Of a stretch of DNA of 64,000 nucleotides, positions 8,373 to 18,010 are shown one piece after another. The DNA lies in contig QBVD01000035.1 of NCBI GenBank assembly GCA_003058525.1, positions 1-64,000 on the forward strand, read 5' to 3'. Position 1 is the stretch's first letter, and each line of letters starts with the position of its first letter. A program made the translations under genes and the position numbers. Under the pieces are notes generated by a model that did not search any database, had not been told where the DNA came from, and was given only the letters and a program-made list of their open reading frames with translations. Source of the DNA: a gamma proteobacterium symbiont of Ctena orbiculata (lineage in GTDB: Bacteria > Pseudomonadota > Gammaproteobacteria > Chromatiales > Chromatiaceae).

Positions 8373-9212
8373 TTAGTCTTCCGCATAGCGATCCATCGGT
8401 AACACATGAGGGTTAATATAACCAAACCCCCCATTGCTATCAGAACGAAGACCTTGAATATCCGCAAAGAAGGGTACAATGGTTGCCACACCAGCCAGCG
8501 CATCACCTACCGATTCCAGAGCTCCGGCCGGGACGAATGACCGTGAACGTCTTGCAGCTTGCGCAGGGTCTCTGGCGTCCCAACTATCAGCATAGATTGT
8601 GTTTGAACGGGTAACACATGCTGCTATGGTTTCAGATTCCTGTCCATTACAGTCAACACCTGATGTCAAAATAGTATTACCTGCGACTTCAATCGATACC
8701 CGGCCAGTATATAAACCATTCTCCTCGATATCCCACTGACCACCTGTAATACTGGCAAGTGTATCGCCAATTTCATTGATCCCTGCTGAAAGCGTGCCCG
8801 CTATACTCTCGGGACGTTGGTTGCTGACTGCTGCATCAAAACCTCTACCAAGCACCACAAGACGATTTTCCTCATCATCTTCATCATAGCCAAATCCGCT
8901 CCAAAACGGGTTCTCAAACCCCTCATCGGTAAGTGCCTCACGGTCTGTTCGTATCTGTAGATCAGGACGAACAAAAAATCGATTATTGACTTCTGTCTCC
9001 AATTGCTCGATATCTTTGTAGTGCGGCCCTGCAATCGTTTGTTCCCAAGCCAGATAGCGACTTGACTGAGCAGTCGTATGATTAATATCTGCGATCTTGC
9101 CCATCAGTGGAATACCTGTCAGCAGAGGCACTGTCACTGTTGCGATTAAGATTGTTTCAACAGTGGCATTTCCCTTCTGTTTCAATAATCGGCACTGTTT
9201 GATGGCTATCAT
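8373..9212 (-). CDS. TadE-like pseudopilin
   Basis: Started at the ATG at 9212, which has AAAGGAAAC just upstream, the product has about 279 residues. Its N-terminus is short, basic and polar, then reads KGNATVETILIATVTVPLL: a Gly followed by a hydrophobic helix with Glu at +5, as in TadE/TadF pseudopilins. The long extracytoplasmic part contains two cysteines in a loop (GVDCNGQESETIAAC) that could form a disulfide. It follows the TadG-like gene and precedes the exported protein. Family assignment is by signal type and locus. Confidence 0.65.
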   Translation of the reverse strand: MIAIKQCRLLKQKGNATVETILIATVTVPLLTGIPLMGKIADINHTTAQSSRYLAWEQTIAGPHYKDIEQLETEVNNRFFVRPDLQIRTDREALTDEGFENPFWSGFGYDEDDEENRLVVLGRGFDAAVSNQRPESIAGTLSAGINEIGDTLASITGGQWDIEENGLYTGRVSIEVAGNTILTSGVDCNGQESETIAACVTRSNTIYADSWDARDPAQAARRSRSFVPAGALESVGDALAGVATIVPFFADIQGLRSDSNGGFGYINPHVLPMDRYAED

Positions 9213-9263
9213 TAGTGTTTCCTTTTGTTGATCAACTCGCATAAACCAAAGCCGAACTGATAA

Positions 9264-11207
9264 TCACAAGAATGATGTGATTGCACTTTCCGCTGCCTCT
9301 TCAACAGCGTCCTCCAGTACTTGCTGCAGTTGATCAGTCACCTGGTCGACAATCTCATCTTCAAACTGATCAACATACGCTTCCCCCTGTTGCTGAGCAT
9401 ACTGATCAAGCAGCTGTTCATACTGTCCGACCTGTGTTTGCGCCGCCGTACTGACACCTTGTGAAATACCTTGCTGCAGGTCGTTTGCCACCAAATCTGT
9501 ACTGTAATGCATGTTTTGCAGTTGTGTGAGCTGTGAATCCACATTAACCAGCTGGTTCTCTAGCTCTTGGCGTCGTTCCTCATCCGTTGTGCTGCTTAAT
9601 TGCGTTTGCAGTGACTCTTCAAGGTCAAGCAACCGCTGCAATTCTTCTTCTCTTTCTCCTATGTAATGCTGTACGCCCGCAGCAACACCGGATACACCAT
9701 CCGATAAGAGTGAAGGATCTCTCAATGCCCATGCCATGAATCGATTTGACGAAGGCGTTTCGGTCAATCTCACTTCCCAATATGGACTGAACAGACTGGC
9801 AATTTCATATCTACCCCTTCTTCTTGACGGTATGTAGTCATCAGGCGGATGAAAAAAAAGTTCGCCGCTGGAAATTGCCGCCAAACCCTCACCGGCCATC
9901 TGGTCTTGCGTTCCGAACATTCCCTCACCTATGCCATTTCTCAGTTCTTCATTTGGCACAGAATACGACCCTAGGCCGTCTATTTTCGATGCTGTTCGCA
10001 CATGATTTTGCGGCAGTTCAACCTCGATACGCAAAGCCAGCCGGGGATCGCGGTTTTCTCGACTTAAATCCTGCAAGTCATAATAGGCCCTGATACCTTC
10101 ATACTCTGCATCAAGTTCTTCCTTTTCCATATTGGCAAGCCTTTCTGCCCATCTGTTTTCTTGCATATAGCGGGGACAACCATCGTTAAAGAAATACCAT
10201 CCCCACCAACTGCTGCTCTGGTATTGGCTATCGTCACATTCAAAATCACCATTGACATAACGAGAGCCCCACCCCAATGGAATTTCATCATGATCCCAGC
10301 CACATCCACGATGATCACAATCCCATACCTCTATGTGAAAGGAGAGTGTGTCCTTACCTTTCCATTCCCATTCTAAATTACTTGCTGAACTGTTATTCTG
10401 AAATATATAACTGCTTGACGTTGACTCCTCGGATATAAAATTTGTACTTCCCTCTTTTTTAACCCAAACGCGTACAATACCAAGATCGAGTCTATTTGGT
10501 GCGCCAGGCAACATGTCACCAGTTCGAAGATTCCTAGAACTGGTAAATTCATCCTTCGAACGATTTACGACATTTGCCTTGCGTAAAAGTCCATCGTTAT
10601 CTTCATATCTCTCAGTAAAACTGCTCCAATTCACTCCATTCTGTCCCATACCGATAACCGCATAAGCCGTATCGGCGTTGTAACGATTATCATTTCTCTC
10701 GACAACCTCTCTCACAATACCGGGTGTTGCAGCGAAACTTGCCAAAAATATTGCATGTTGCGACTGACTCAAAACACCATTGACAGTATCAATAACAGGT
10801 ATGAATGCCTCAGCAATATTTACCATTACACCGTCAATCATCTCTGTTATCGATTCTGCCGCCTGGGTATATGGTCTGATGATAGGAAACCAGGTACCGA
10901 TGTAATCTATATTGCGGGCAACGATATATGCGTATTGAGTCCATGAAGTGAGACTTACCATCTGTCCGATTGATACCTGGTTGGCAACCATCGCCCTGTT
11001 TGTATAAGCCTGATAGTTGAGTGCGCGCGCCTGCCAAATAAGACCACTGTAAGCGGCGGCATCAGCTGTATTTACAAGGCGGGATTTTTCCGATGCGGTT
11101 TGGCCTGTGTTGAATAATACCAAACCAAGCAGAATGGTGGACATAAGAAAAGCAATTCCCAGCGGCAGTGCTTGACCGGTTTCCTTGGATCTAAATATGT
11201 GAGTCAT
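9264..11207 (-). CDS. TadG-like pilus assembly protein
   Basis: This 647-residue protein has the TadE/TadG-like N-terminus: a basic segment, GQALPLGIAFLMSTILLGLV as membrane anchor, then LVNTADAAAYSGLIWQARAL and NYQAYTNRAMVANQ, a block conserved in Tad-associated proteins. The large central part (about residues 150-500) is unrecognised and has several Trp and Cys residues. The C-terminal 130 residues are Gln- and Glu-rich and probably form coiled coil. It is the first gene after the major pilin and the spacing hairpin. TadG-type proteins are thought to be minor pilins or adhesion factors at the pilus base or tip. Confidence 0.72.
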   Translation of the reverse strand: MTHIFRSKETGQALPLGIAFLMSTILLGLVLFNTGQTASEKSRLVNTADAAAYSGLIWQARALNYQAYTNRAMVANQVSIGQMVSLTSWTQYAYIVARNIDYIGTWFPIIRPYTQAAESITEMIDGVMVNIAEAFIPVIDTVNGVLSQSQHAIFLASFAATPGIVREVVERNDNRYNADTAYAVIGMGQNGVNWSSFTERYEDNDGLLRKANVVNRSKDEFTSSRNLRTGDMLPGAPNRLDLGIVRVWVKKEGSTNFISEESTSSSYIFQNNSSASNLEWEWKGKDTLSFHIEVWDCDHRGCGWDHDEIPLGWGSRYVNGDFECDDSQYQSSSWWGWYFFNDGCPRYMQENRWAERLANMEKEELDAEYEGIRAYYDLQDLSRENRDPRLALRIEVELPQNHVRTASKIDGLGSYSVPNEELRNGIGEGMFGTQDQMAGEGLAAISSGELFFHPPDDYIPSRRRGRYEIASLFSPYWEVRLTETPSSNRFMAWALRDPSLLSDGVSGVAAGVQHYIGEREEELQRLLDLEESLQTQLSSTTDEERRQELENQLVNVDSQLTQLQNMHYSTDLVANDLQQGISQGVSTAAQTQVGQYEQLLDQYAQQQGEAYVDQFEDEIVDQVTDQLQQVLEDAVEEAAESAITSFL

Positions 11208-11224
11208 TGAACTACACCTAATTT

Positions 11225-11263
11225 CGTCCGATTTTTTCCATCAGAAATAGAAAAAATCGGACG
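11225..11263 (-). promoter_or_regulatory. Perfect 14-bp stem-loop between flp pilin and the tadG-like gene
   Basis: Arms at 11225-11238 and 11250-11263 are perfect complements (CGTCCGATTTTTTC and GAAAAAATCGGACG) with an 11-base loop. It lies in the gap between the pilin stop and the next gene. There is no run of T after the stem in the direction of transcription, so it is not a standard terminator. It is better explained as an mRNA-stabilising or processing hairpin, or a leaky attenuator, that lets the pilin be made in excess of the assembly proteins. Confidence 0.6.
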
Positions 11264-11306
11264 ACTTCTACGATATTATGATCAGCTTGCTGCAGCAATA
11301 GACCGA

Positions 11307-11606
11307 TTAACCTCCTCCTGGCGCAGCTTCAGAATCATTATCATGGTAGTTGGTCATACTATTGTTGGCCTCTGCCGCCATATCTTGCGATGCTTGACCC
11401 AGATCACCTGCAGCAGTTCGCGCATCCGCACCACTATTACCACCAAGTTCCTGGCCAACACCGGCAATCTGTGTCTCAACAATCTGCCCGAAATAACCGA
11501 ATGCGCCGATAGCGGCAATCGCTATAACGGCAACTATGATTATGTACTCGGTCATGCCTTGACCAAAGTGTGATTTCCTTGCTGACTTATTAAGTTTTGT
11601 AGACAT
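11307..11606 (-). CDS. flp: Flp family type IVb major pilin
   Basis: The 99-residue prepilin has a leader ending HFGQGMTEYIIIVAVIAIAA: Gly, then QGMTEY, with Glu at +5 and Tyr at +6 and a long hydrophobic helix, which is the Flp prepilin signature. The mature protein is about 84 residues, longer than many Flp pilins, with a Gly/Ala/Asn-rich polar tail ending in PGGG. AAAGGAG lies about eight bases before the ATG. It is the first pilus gene of the minus-strand locus, with about 165 bases of AT-rich leader upstream in which a promoter is likely. Confidence 0.88.
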   Translation of the reverse strand: MSTKLNKSARKSHFGQGMTEYIIIVAVIAIAAIGAFGYFGQIVETQIAGVGQELGGNSGADARTAAGDLGQASQDMAAEANNSMTNYHDNDSEAAPGGG

Positions 11607-11771
11607 ATCAGTAGCTCCTTTAACAGCTCCTTGAATGAATGGTTCGATTGAAAAAATATGTTTTCCTTCAAGATCTATTTATTTATCCCAAGCAAAAAAA
11701 GACACTTGATAAATTACACCCTCCTTCAACAGTTAATCCTCACCAGTTATCTGCCAATCCATATTCCAACC

Positions 11772-12446
11772 TCATTCGACAAAATCCGGTAATGTCACCC
11801 TTCCGGTAAACAATTCTTCAATTGAAATCTGCTGCATGTCACTGGAAGGTTGGAAATATTTTCCTGAATCATCGATAAATGCAATATCTTGCAGCTCGCT
11901 TATTCGCCCATCCTGAAATTCCTGACGAACAACTACACCAAGCAGCGTACTGAAGTGTTGCAGATGTTGCTTGCCATCACCATCCATGCAATGCCAGATA
12001 CTCAGTTCTGAATCTCCGACCGCTCGAACGGATTGCTTCTCGGCCCTCATTTCATAGCAAGGCTCGTTTGCCAGAACACCTAACAGCGGCCTTTTCTCTC
12101 CCTTTATCACCCGCTCCGTTTCTTTAGTTTTATCGTTTGGTAATTCAGTAAAGTTGTGTTGGACCGGGTTAATCAGCCACACCTGTTCAGTTTGGTGGTT
12201 CTTGATCACTATAAGCTCAGGTTCACCGTTCTGAACAGAAAGGCGTTCAGTACGCATCCCCATAGGACTTAAATAGATTCTGGATTTACTGTATATGTCC
12301 GCACTATCTCTTCTGTATTCGACCAATACCGCACTGAATGGCTTATTCGCGAATGGTTTCCAGCCCTTGGATGTCGATTCGATGAGATCAGCAGCATCGC
12401 ATGCGAATACACAGGCAGATAAGACACATCCTGCTATCAACTGCAT
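11772..12446 (-). CDS. Exported protein of unknown function upstream of the pilin gene
   Basis: This is a predicted exported protein of about 224 residues when started at the ATG at 12446 (AGGTGA close upstream); an ATG at 12464 would add six residues. The signal peptide ends near CVFACDA. The mature part contains repeated short beta-like stretches (SRIYLSPMGMRTERL, VWLINPVQHNFTELP) that recall periplasmic outer-membrane-lipoprotein-like or DUF4412-type folds; I cannot confirm this. Three cysteines could form disulfides. It is co-directional with flp and may belong to the same regulon. Confidence 0.55.
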   Translation of the reverse strand: MQLIAGCVLSACVFACDAADLIESTSKGWKPFANKPFSAVLVEYRRDSADIYSKSRIYLSPMGMRTERLSVQNGEPELIVIKNHQTEQVWLINPVQHNFTELPNDKTKETERVIKGEKRPLLGVLANEPCYEMRAEKQSVRAVGDSELSIWHCMDGDGKQHLQHFSTLLGVVVRQEFQDGRISELQDIAFIDDSGKYFQPSSDMQQISIEELFTGRVTLPDFVE

Positions 12447-12488
12447 ACGTTCACCTGCATACATCCTGTTATGGTCCTTAATCCTTGT

Positions 12489-13382
12489 TTACCAGGTGTA
12501 ACTATTCGCTGTTCCATTACTGGTTGCGACTACATACTCGGTACAACTGACAAATTCTATGTAGCCGAAGTTCTGGTCAGCACCGGTAAAATTCAAACGT
12601 CCCGAACCAGGTCGTCCGTTTTCGCAACCCGTTGTGAATGGGATTTCCGTGGTTACATCAATATACCCATGAATAGGATCATAGATCCTGCCTGCTGCCG
12701 TATAAACCGAGTTACCATCATCTGTAACATCAATCTCAGTGACACGGTAACTACGGCCGTCGAAACCTTGGAAATCGGAAGACATGTTGCATCTGAAATT
12801 GGCGTCACAAGCCACACGCCAGTTGATATCCGTTGATTGGCTACTGGCTGATGACACCGTACCTGTCATGACATAGTCAAAGGCATTCGATTGTTTGGAA
12901 TAGGTGTGCCGCACTCTCCCAGTGAAGGTGTAGATGTGCAATCCCTCGCCGTAACTGCAATTGTTCAAGGAAAATACGTTTACCCAGTGGTCAGCTTCTT
13001 CGGTGATTTCCTCGACTATCGCCTCTCCACCTTGAGTGCATACCTCTGCCGTGGTTTGCTGATGCATCTCTTCCGTTGGTTCATAGGATCTGGCTGCTGT
13101 GCCAGGAACAGAAAAGGGGGCAATGACACTCTCTTCCTCTACAGCTTGCGCGATACCTGATGCAGCGGCAATAGCCAGATCCTTGGCGTTGAATTCATCG
13201 ACAGTCGCTTGGGAATCCAATCCTGTGTAACCACTGTTCGAATTGTCAGCCGTTGAGTCGTTGTTGTTTGATTCACCTGTGTTGACTGGATCGTCTGAGG
13301 AGTCTCCGCCCCCGCCGCATCCTTGCATTGCCAGCATCAGGGAGATCGATACCAGCACTATAACCTTTGAACTTCCTTTCAT
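12489..13382 (-). CDS. Putative lipoprotein, unknown function
   Basis: The 297-residue protein starts with a signal ending in the lipobox AMQGC followed by a GGGGDSSDD spacer, so it is an exported lipoprotein. A 40-residue Ser/Asn/Thr/Asp-rich linker precedes a domain with six or more cysteines (for example EVCTQGG, NNCSYG, ACDANFRC, TGCENG) that may be disulfide-bonded. The family is not recognised. It is the most upstream gene of this minus-strand series, and a CRP-type palindrome lies about 140 bases before its start. Confidence 0.6.
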   Translation of the reverse strand: MKGSSKVIVLVSISLMLAMQGCGGGGDSSDDPVNTGESNNNDSTADNSNSGYTGLDSQATVDEFNAKDLAIAAASGIAQAVEEESVIAPFSVPGTAARSYEPTEEMHQQTTAEVCTQGGEAIVEEITEEADHWVNVFSLNNCSYGEGLHIYTFTGRVRHTYSKQSNAFDYVMTGTVSSASSQSTDINWRVACDANFRCNMSSDFQGFDGRSYRVTEIDVTDDGNSVYTAAGRIYDPIHGYIDVTTEIPFTTGCENGRPGSGRLNFTGADQNFGYIEFVSCTEYVVATSNGTANSYTW

Positions 13383-13685
13383 GTCCTTTTATACCTCTGA
13401 TACAACTTAATCATTCCATTAATGACCATCCAATGATCGGGGAAAAGATTAACGTTTAATACCCAATTATGGGAACGCCTGATCGACTGTTAGAGGTACA
13501 TTTCAGAAAATGACCACAAGATTATGTGAGCCAATTCACATAATTTGACGATATATAGGATCTCTGTTGTGTAAATTTTTATTAAAAGCGGACGCTAATA
13601 TCGGATTATTTTTTGGATGCTCTAGTGGTGGGACGTCTTTCCAGACTGTGCGTTTCTGTCTTCAACATAGAGGCTGCTGAGTTGT
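13383..13685. other. Intergenic region between the tad side and rarA
   Basis: No gene is visible in these 303 bases. The region is AT-rich, holds the CRP-type palindrome and, nearer the lipoprotein gene, a smaller palindrome CCCAATTATGGG (around 13461-13472). It must contain the promoter of the lipoprotein gene on the minus strand and the 3' end of the rarA transcript. I see no strong terminator hairpin. Confidence 0.5.
13521..13544. promoter_or_regulatory. CRP/Vfr-type binding site
   Basis: The palindrome ATTATGTGA-GCCAAT-TCACATAAT has two perfect 9-base half-sites. The core TGTGA-N6-TCACA is the consensus for CRP and its Pseudomonas relative Vfr. It lies in the intergenic region upstream of the lipoprotein gene that heads the tad-locus side, about 140 bases before its start. 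Control of the pilus locus by a cAMP receptor protein is plausible but unproven. Confidence 0.6.
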
Positions 13686-15014
13686 TCAATCGTCTGCAGA
13701 CTCTTCATCCAATCTACGCAGAAATTCCAGCTTTTCGGCTATCCTGATCTCCATGCCCCGATCAACCGGGTAGTAGTATCGATGGCCCGCTAAATGTTCC
13801 GGCATATAGTTTTCACCAGCAGTGTAGGCATTGGGTTCATCGTGGGCATAGCGGTAGGTCTTACCGTATTCGAGCTCTTTCATCAGTTCGGTGGGTGCAT
13901 TGCGTAGATGCAGAGGAACCTCTAGGGAGCCGGATGTCTTGGCTTCGGTTAGGGCGGCATTCCATGCTGTATAAACAGCATTGCTCTTGGGGGCGCACGC
14001 CATGTAGACCACGGCTTGCGCGATAGCCAGTTCCCCTTCCGGGCTGCCGAGCCGTTGCTGGGTATCCCAGGCATTCAGGGCCAGCTGCAGGGCACGCGGA
14101 TCCGCATTACCGATATCCTCCGAGGCCATGCGTACGACCCTGCGGGCGATGTAGAGGGGATCGCAACCGCCGTCGACCATCCTTGCCAGCCAGTAGAGGG
14201 CCGCATCCGGGGCAGAGCCCCTGACCGATTTGTGCAGGGCCGATATCTGATCGTAGAAGGCCTCACCGCCTTTATCGAAACGGCGCAGCGTACCGCTGGC
14301 CACCTCCGCCACGACCGTTTCATCGATCTCTCCCGACTCGGTCAAGTCGGCTGCTATCTCCAACAGGTTCAGTGCCCTTCTGGCATCACCATCCGCCGCT
14401 TCCGCTAGCAGGGTGCGGGCCTTGTCACTGATATCAAGCTCTCTTGCGCCAAGTCCATTGCCGGCATCTTTCAGCGCCAGGTCGATGATCTGTTTCAGTT
14501 CTTCATGTGTCAGCGCTTTCAGCACATAGGTGCGGGCACGGGAAAGCAGCGCATTGTTGAGCTCAAATGATGGATTTTCGGTGGTGGCGCCGATGAAGAC
14601 CACGGTGCCATCCTCCACATGGGGCAGGAAGGCATCCTGTTGGGATTTATTGAACCGGTGCACCTCATCGATGAAAAGAACGGTCTGTCGTTGCGTCTGT
14701 TGTTTATAGAGCTTCGCCTGCTCGACTGAGGCACGGATCTCCTTAACGCCGGACAACACTGCCGAGAGGCTGAGAAACTGTGCACCTGAGTGTTGTGCGA
14801 TCAACCGTGCCAAGGTGGTCTTCCCCGTACCCGGGGGACCCCAGAAGATCATTGAATGGAGGCGGTCCTCCTGGATGGCCCGCCGCAGCGGTTTGCCCTC
14901 TGAGACGATGTGGGACTGGCCGATGAACTGTTCCAGGGTACGCGGCCGCATCCGGTCTGCGAGTGGGCGGTTCTCTCCGCCCCCGTTCCGGGCAAAGAGA
15001 TCCTGATCGTTCAT
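13686..15014 (-). CDS. rarA: Replication-associated recombination protein A (RarA/MgsA)
   Basis: A 442-residue AAA+ ATPase of the clamp-loader-like family that acts at stalled replication forks. Visible motifs are [16 protein letters not shown], Walker [12 protein letters not shown], Walker [12 protein letters not shown] and the sensor [10 protein letters not shown]. The C-terminal MgsA/RarA domain follows ([50 protein letters not shown]). Length is normal. The start ATG overlaps the end of lolA by four bases, the common lolA-rarA arrangement in gammaproteobacteria. Confidence 0.95.
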   Translation of the reverse strand: MNDQDLFARNGGGENRPLADRMRPRTLEQFIGQSHIVSEGKPLRRAIQEDRLHSMIFWGPPGTGKTTLARLIAQHSGAQFLSLSAVLSGVKEIRASVEQAKLYKQQTQRQTVLFIDEVHRFNKSQQDAFLPHVEDGTVVFIGATTENPSFELNNALLSRARTYVLKALTHEELKQIIDLALKDAGNGLGARELDISDKARTLLAEAADGDARRALNLLEIAADLTESGEIDETVVAEVASGTLRRFDKGGEAFYDQISALHKSVRGSAPDAALYWLARMVDGGCDPLYIARRVVRMASEDIGNADPRALQLALNAWDTQQRLGSPEGELAIAQAVVYMACAPKSNAVYTAWNAALTEAKTSGSLEVPLHLRNAPTELMKELEYGKTYRYAHDEPNAYTAGENYMPEHLAGHRYYYPVDRGMEIRIAEKLEFLRRLDEESADD

Positions 15015-15631
15015 AGGTCACCGATCAGATCGATCATGGACGGTGGCTTGAACGTGAACAAGGTGGCATCCAGTGTGAGGTTGCGTTGGAGATTGTCGAA
15101 CACGAAGCGGGTGGTCTGCCCGAAGTTGTCGATCATCTCCATACGCTGCAGATTATTCTCATTGAGGGCCAGTCTTAAACTGGAGAATTGGGACTCTTTC
15201 TCTCTCGGCAGCAGTTCGACCCAACTCAATCCATCGGCTTCGCCCAGGTCATTGACCTGGAAATGCTCACTGATGGGGGCTTGGTCACTCAGCACTTGAG
15301 CCGGTGTACCTACCAATGCCGCCTGTTGACTGCGATGGGAGACCTGTTCCAACTCGATGTCATAAAGCCAGATGCGATCGCCATCCGCCACGATCAACTG
15401 CTCACTCGGCGTCGTGTATTCCCAACGCAACAGGCCGGGGCGTTTCAGATAGAAGACACCACTGCTGGTATAGGCCTGGTCATCCTGCTGCAGTGTTTGC
15501 TCGAAGTCTGCCTGCAGGGTTGTAAGGTCCTTGAGGAAGGCCTCCAGCTGTTGCGGACCATTCAATGCCCACAAGGGTTGCACAACCCCCAAAAGAATCA
15601 GGGTACAAATGAGTTTCAGGCTTGTCTGCAT
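15011..15631 (-). CDS. lolA: Outer-membrane lipoprotein carrier protein LolA
   Basis: A 206-residue periplasmic chaperone that ferries lipoproteins from the LolCDE transporter to LolB. It has a signal peptide ending near QPLWA, then the LolA fold with QADFEQTLQ, GVFYLKRPGLLRWEY and DGDRIWLYDIELEQV segments. It lies 16 bases after ftsK and overlaps rarA by four bases, the usual ftsK-lolA-rarA order. Nothing is unusual in the sequence. Confidence 0.94.
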   Translation of the reverse strand: MQTSLKLICTLILLGVVQPLWALNGPQQLEAFLKDLTTLQADFEQTLQQDDQAYTSSGVFYLKRPGLLRWEYTTPSEQLIVADGDRIWLYDIELEQVSHRSQQAALVGTPAQVLSDQAPISEHFQVNDLGEADGLSWVELLPREKESQFSSLRLALNENNLQRMEMIDNFGQTTRFVFDNLQRNLTLDATLFTFKPPSMIDLIGDL

Positions 15632-15647
15632 ACAGTTATATTCTCAA

Positions 15648-17960
15648 TCAGTCTTTTGGCGGTGGTGGGGCCAGTACGGTTCGGCTGCCATTGCTCTCCG
15701 CCGCTCCCACGATACCGGTACGCTCCATCTCCTCTATCATCCGCGCGGCCCGGTTGTAGCCGATCTTGAGCCTGCGCTGGACACCCGAGATCGAGGCCCG
15801 TCGCGTCTCCGTAACGATGCGTACCGCTTCGTCATACAGCGGATCGCTATCTTCCACATCGCCGTTCTCTGCCGGAAAACCGGGTACCGACTCGGTCGCT
15901 TCCTGGAGGATCTCTTCCAGATAGTCCGGCTCTCCCGCCTGTTTCAGATGTTTCACCACCCGGTGCACTTCGTTGTCATCCACAAAGGCGCCGTGCATGC
16001 GCTGCGGGATATTGCTGCCGGTACCCATATAGAGCATGTCGCCATGACCCAGCAGGTGTTCCGCACCCATCTGATCGAGGATGGTGCGGGAGTCGACCCT
16101 GGAGGAGACCTGGAAGGCGATACGGGTGGGTATGTTCGCCTTGATCAGACCGGTGATCACATCCACCGATGGCCGCTGTGTGGCCAGAATCAGATGGATA
16201 CCGGAGGCACGCGCCTTCTGTGCCAGCCTGGCGATCAACTCCTCGACCTTCTTTCTCGCCATCATCATCATATCGGCAAGCTCGTCGATAATGACCACGA
16301 TATAGGGGAGAGGTTCCAGGGTGGGATGCTCCATCGCCTCGATGATCTCGGTTGGCTCGGGCTGAAACAACGGGTCCTTGATCGGTTCACCCTTCTTGAT
16401 CGCATCCTTGACCTTGCGGTTGTAACCGACGATGTTTCTCACACCCAGGCTGGCCATCAGTTTATAGCGCCGTTCCATCTCGCCGACACACCAGCGCAGA
16501 GCATTGGCCGCCTCCTGCATGTCGGTCACCACCGGGGTCAACAGATGGGGTATGCCTTCATAGACCGATAACTCCAACATCTTGGGATCGACCATGATCA
16601 TCCGTACCTGATCCGGCTTGGCCTTGTAGAGCAGACTGAGGATCATGGCATTGATCGCCACCGATTTACCGGAACCGGTGGTACCGGCGATCAGCGCATG
16701 AGGCATCTTGGCCAGATCGGCGCACATCGGATTGCCGGCGATGTCCTTGCCCAGGGCGAGGGTCAGCGGGGATTTCGCCGATTCGTAGGTCTCAGACTGG
16801 AGCACTTCGCTGAGAAAGACCATTTCACGATACTCATTGGGGATTTCGAGACCGATCACCGATTTACCGGGGATCACCTCCACCACGCGTACCGCAATGG
16901 TCGATAGCGCTCGCGCAAGGTCTTTAGACAAACTACTGATTTTGCTGACCTTGGTGCCCGCAGCGAGTTGCAGCTCAAACAGGGTGACCACCGGACCGGG
17001 GTGGACTGCAACCACCTGAACCTCGATATCGAAGTCGGAGAACTTCAACTCCACCTGACGCGACATTGCCTGCAGCGCTTCCGGTGAATAGGATTGCACC
17101 GTCTGCTTGGCCGGGTCCAACAACGCCAGCGGGGGAAGTTCACTGTTGGGATCGGCCTCGAACAAAGGCACCTGGCGCTCCTTCTCAACCCGCTCACTGG
17201 CTTTTGGCGCACTGATCACCGGCTCGATGCGTGGCTGCTTGCGTTTGACCGACTTCTTCTGCTCCTTCTTGATCATCTCAACCCTTTCCTGGCGTGCCCG
17301 CTTCGCCGCCAGGTTTTCTCGCCAGTGAGCGAAGAAGCGTTGGGTCTTACGCATCACACCCAGCACCATCCCACCCAAAAAGTCCATCACGGTAAACCAG
17401 GAGACACCGGTGAACAGGGTAAAACCACTGAGAAACAGCGCCAGCATCAGCAAAGAACTGCCGGAGCGGCTGAAAGAGGCCTCGAAGTGGCCGCCAAGAA
17501 AATTACCCAGGGCGCCGCCCGTACCTGTAGGCAGAGTAGCCGCCAAATGGTTGGTGTGGAGTGCGGCCAGGGCACAGCCGGATGCCAGGGTGATAAAGAA
17601 TCCCAGCCAACGCACCAGCACCAGATTCAGGTTGACGGAATCATCGGGATTGCGACGACGGAATACAAGTACTGCACTCCAGCTCAACATGATGGGGAAC
17701 AGGTAGGCAAAAATCCCGAACAGGTAGAGAAAGACATCGGCAAACCAGGCACCGGCAGGACCACCGGAATTCCGTACTGAGATGGTAGGCCCGGTGTAGG
17801 ACCAACCGGGATCCAGCGGCGAATAACTGAACAGAGAGAGCAATAGATAACCACTGAGGCAGAACAGGCTCCACATGATGCCTTCACGCATGGCATGGCT
17901 GACGTGGCTGTGAAATGCACTCTGGTCTGGTGCTTGTTGGCTTTTGGCCTGTGCTGGCAT
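15648..17960 (-). CDS. ftsK: DNA translocase FtsK
   Basis: This 770-residue protein coordinates chromosome segregation and cell division. Four or more membrane segments fill the first 180 residues, followed by a short basic linker, then the RecA-like motor with Walker [13 protein letters not shown] and Walker B-type [18 protein letters not shown], and [16 protein letters not shown]. The C-terminal winged-helix gamma domain ([37 protein letters not shown]) reads KOPS sites and contacts XerD. The linker is short, unlike the long one in E. coli, which is usual for this group. Confidence 0.96.
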   Translation of the reverse strand: MPAQAKSQQAPDQSAFHSHVSHAMREGIMWSLFCLSGYLLLSLFSYSPLDPGWSYTGPTISVRNSGGPAGAWFADVFLYLFGIFAYLFPIMLSWSAVLVFRRRNPDDSVNLNLVLVRWLGFFITLASGCALAALHTNHLAATLPTGTGGALGNFLGGHFEASFSRSGSSLLMLALFLSGFTLFTGVSWFTVMDFLGGMVLGVMRKTQRFFAHWRENLAAKRARQERVEMIKKEQKKSVKRKQPRIEPVISAPKASERVEKERQVPLFEADPNSELPPLALLDPAKQTVQSYSPEALQAMSRQVELKFSDFDIEVQVVAVHPGPVVTLFELQLAAGTKVSKISSLSKDLARALSTIAVRVVEVIPGKSVIGLEIPNEYREMVFLSEVLQSETYESAKSPLTLALGKDIAGNPMCADLAKMPHALIAGTTGSGKSVAINAMILSLLYKAKPDQVRMIMVDPKMLELSVYEGIPHLLTPVVTDMQEAANALRWCVGEMERRYKLMASLGVRNIVGYNRKVKDAIKKGEPIKDPLFQPEPTEIIEAMEHPTLEPLPYIVVIIDELADMMMMARKKVEELIARLAQKARASGIHLILATQRPSVDVITGLIKANIPTRIAFQVSSRVDSRTILDQMGAEHLLGHGDMLYMGTGSNIPQRMHGAFVDDNEVHRVVKHLKQAGEPDYLEEILQEATESVPGFPAENGDVEDSDPLYDEAVRIVTETRRASISGVQRRLKIGYNRAARMIEEMERTGIVGAAESNGSRTVLAPPPPKD

Positions 17961-18010
17961 ATCAATAATCTTTTTAAATTAAAATGTTACAGTTATTTAT
18001 TATTGTAGTT

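Noticed and set aside
15531-16571. 346-codon plus-strand frame opposite ftsK
   Set aside because: It is a shadow of ftsK, which has all its motifs in the minus-strand frame.
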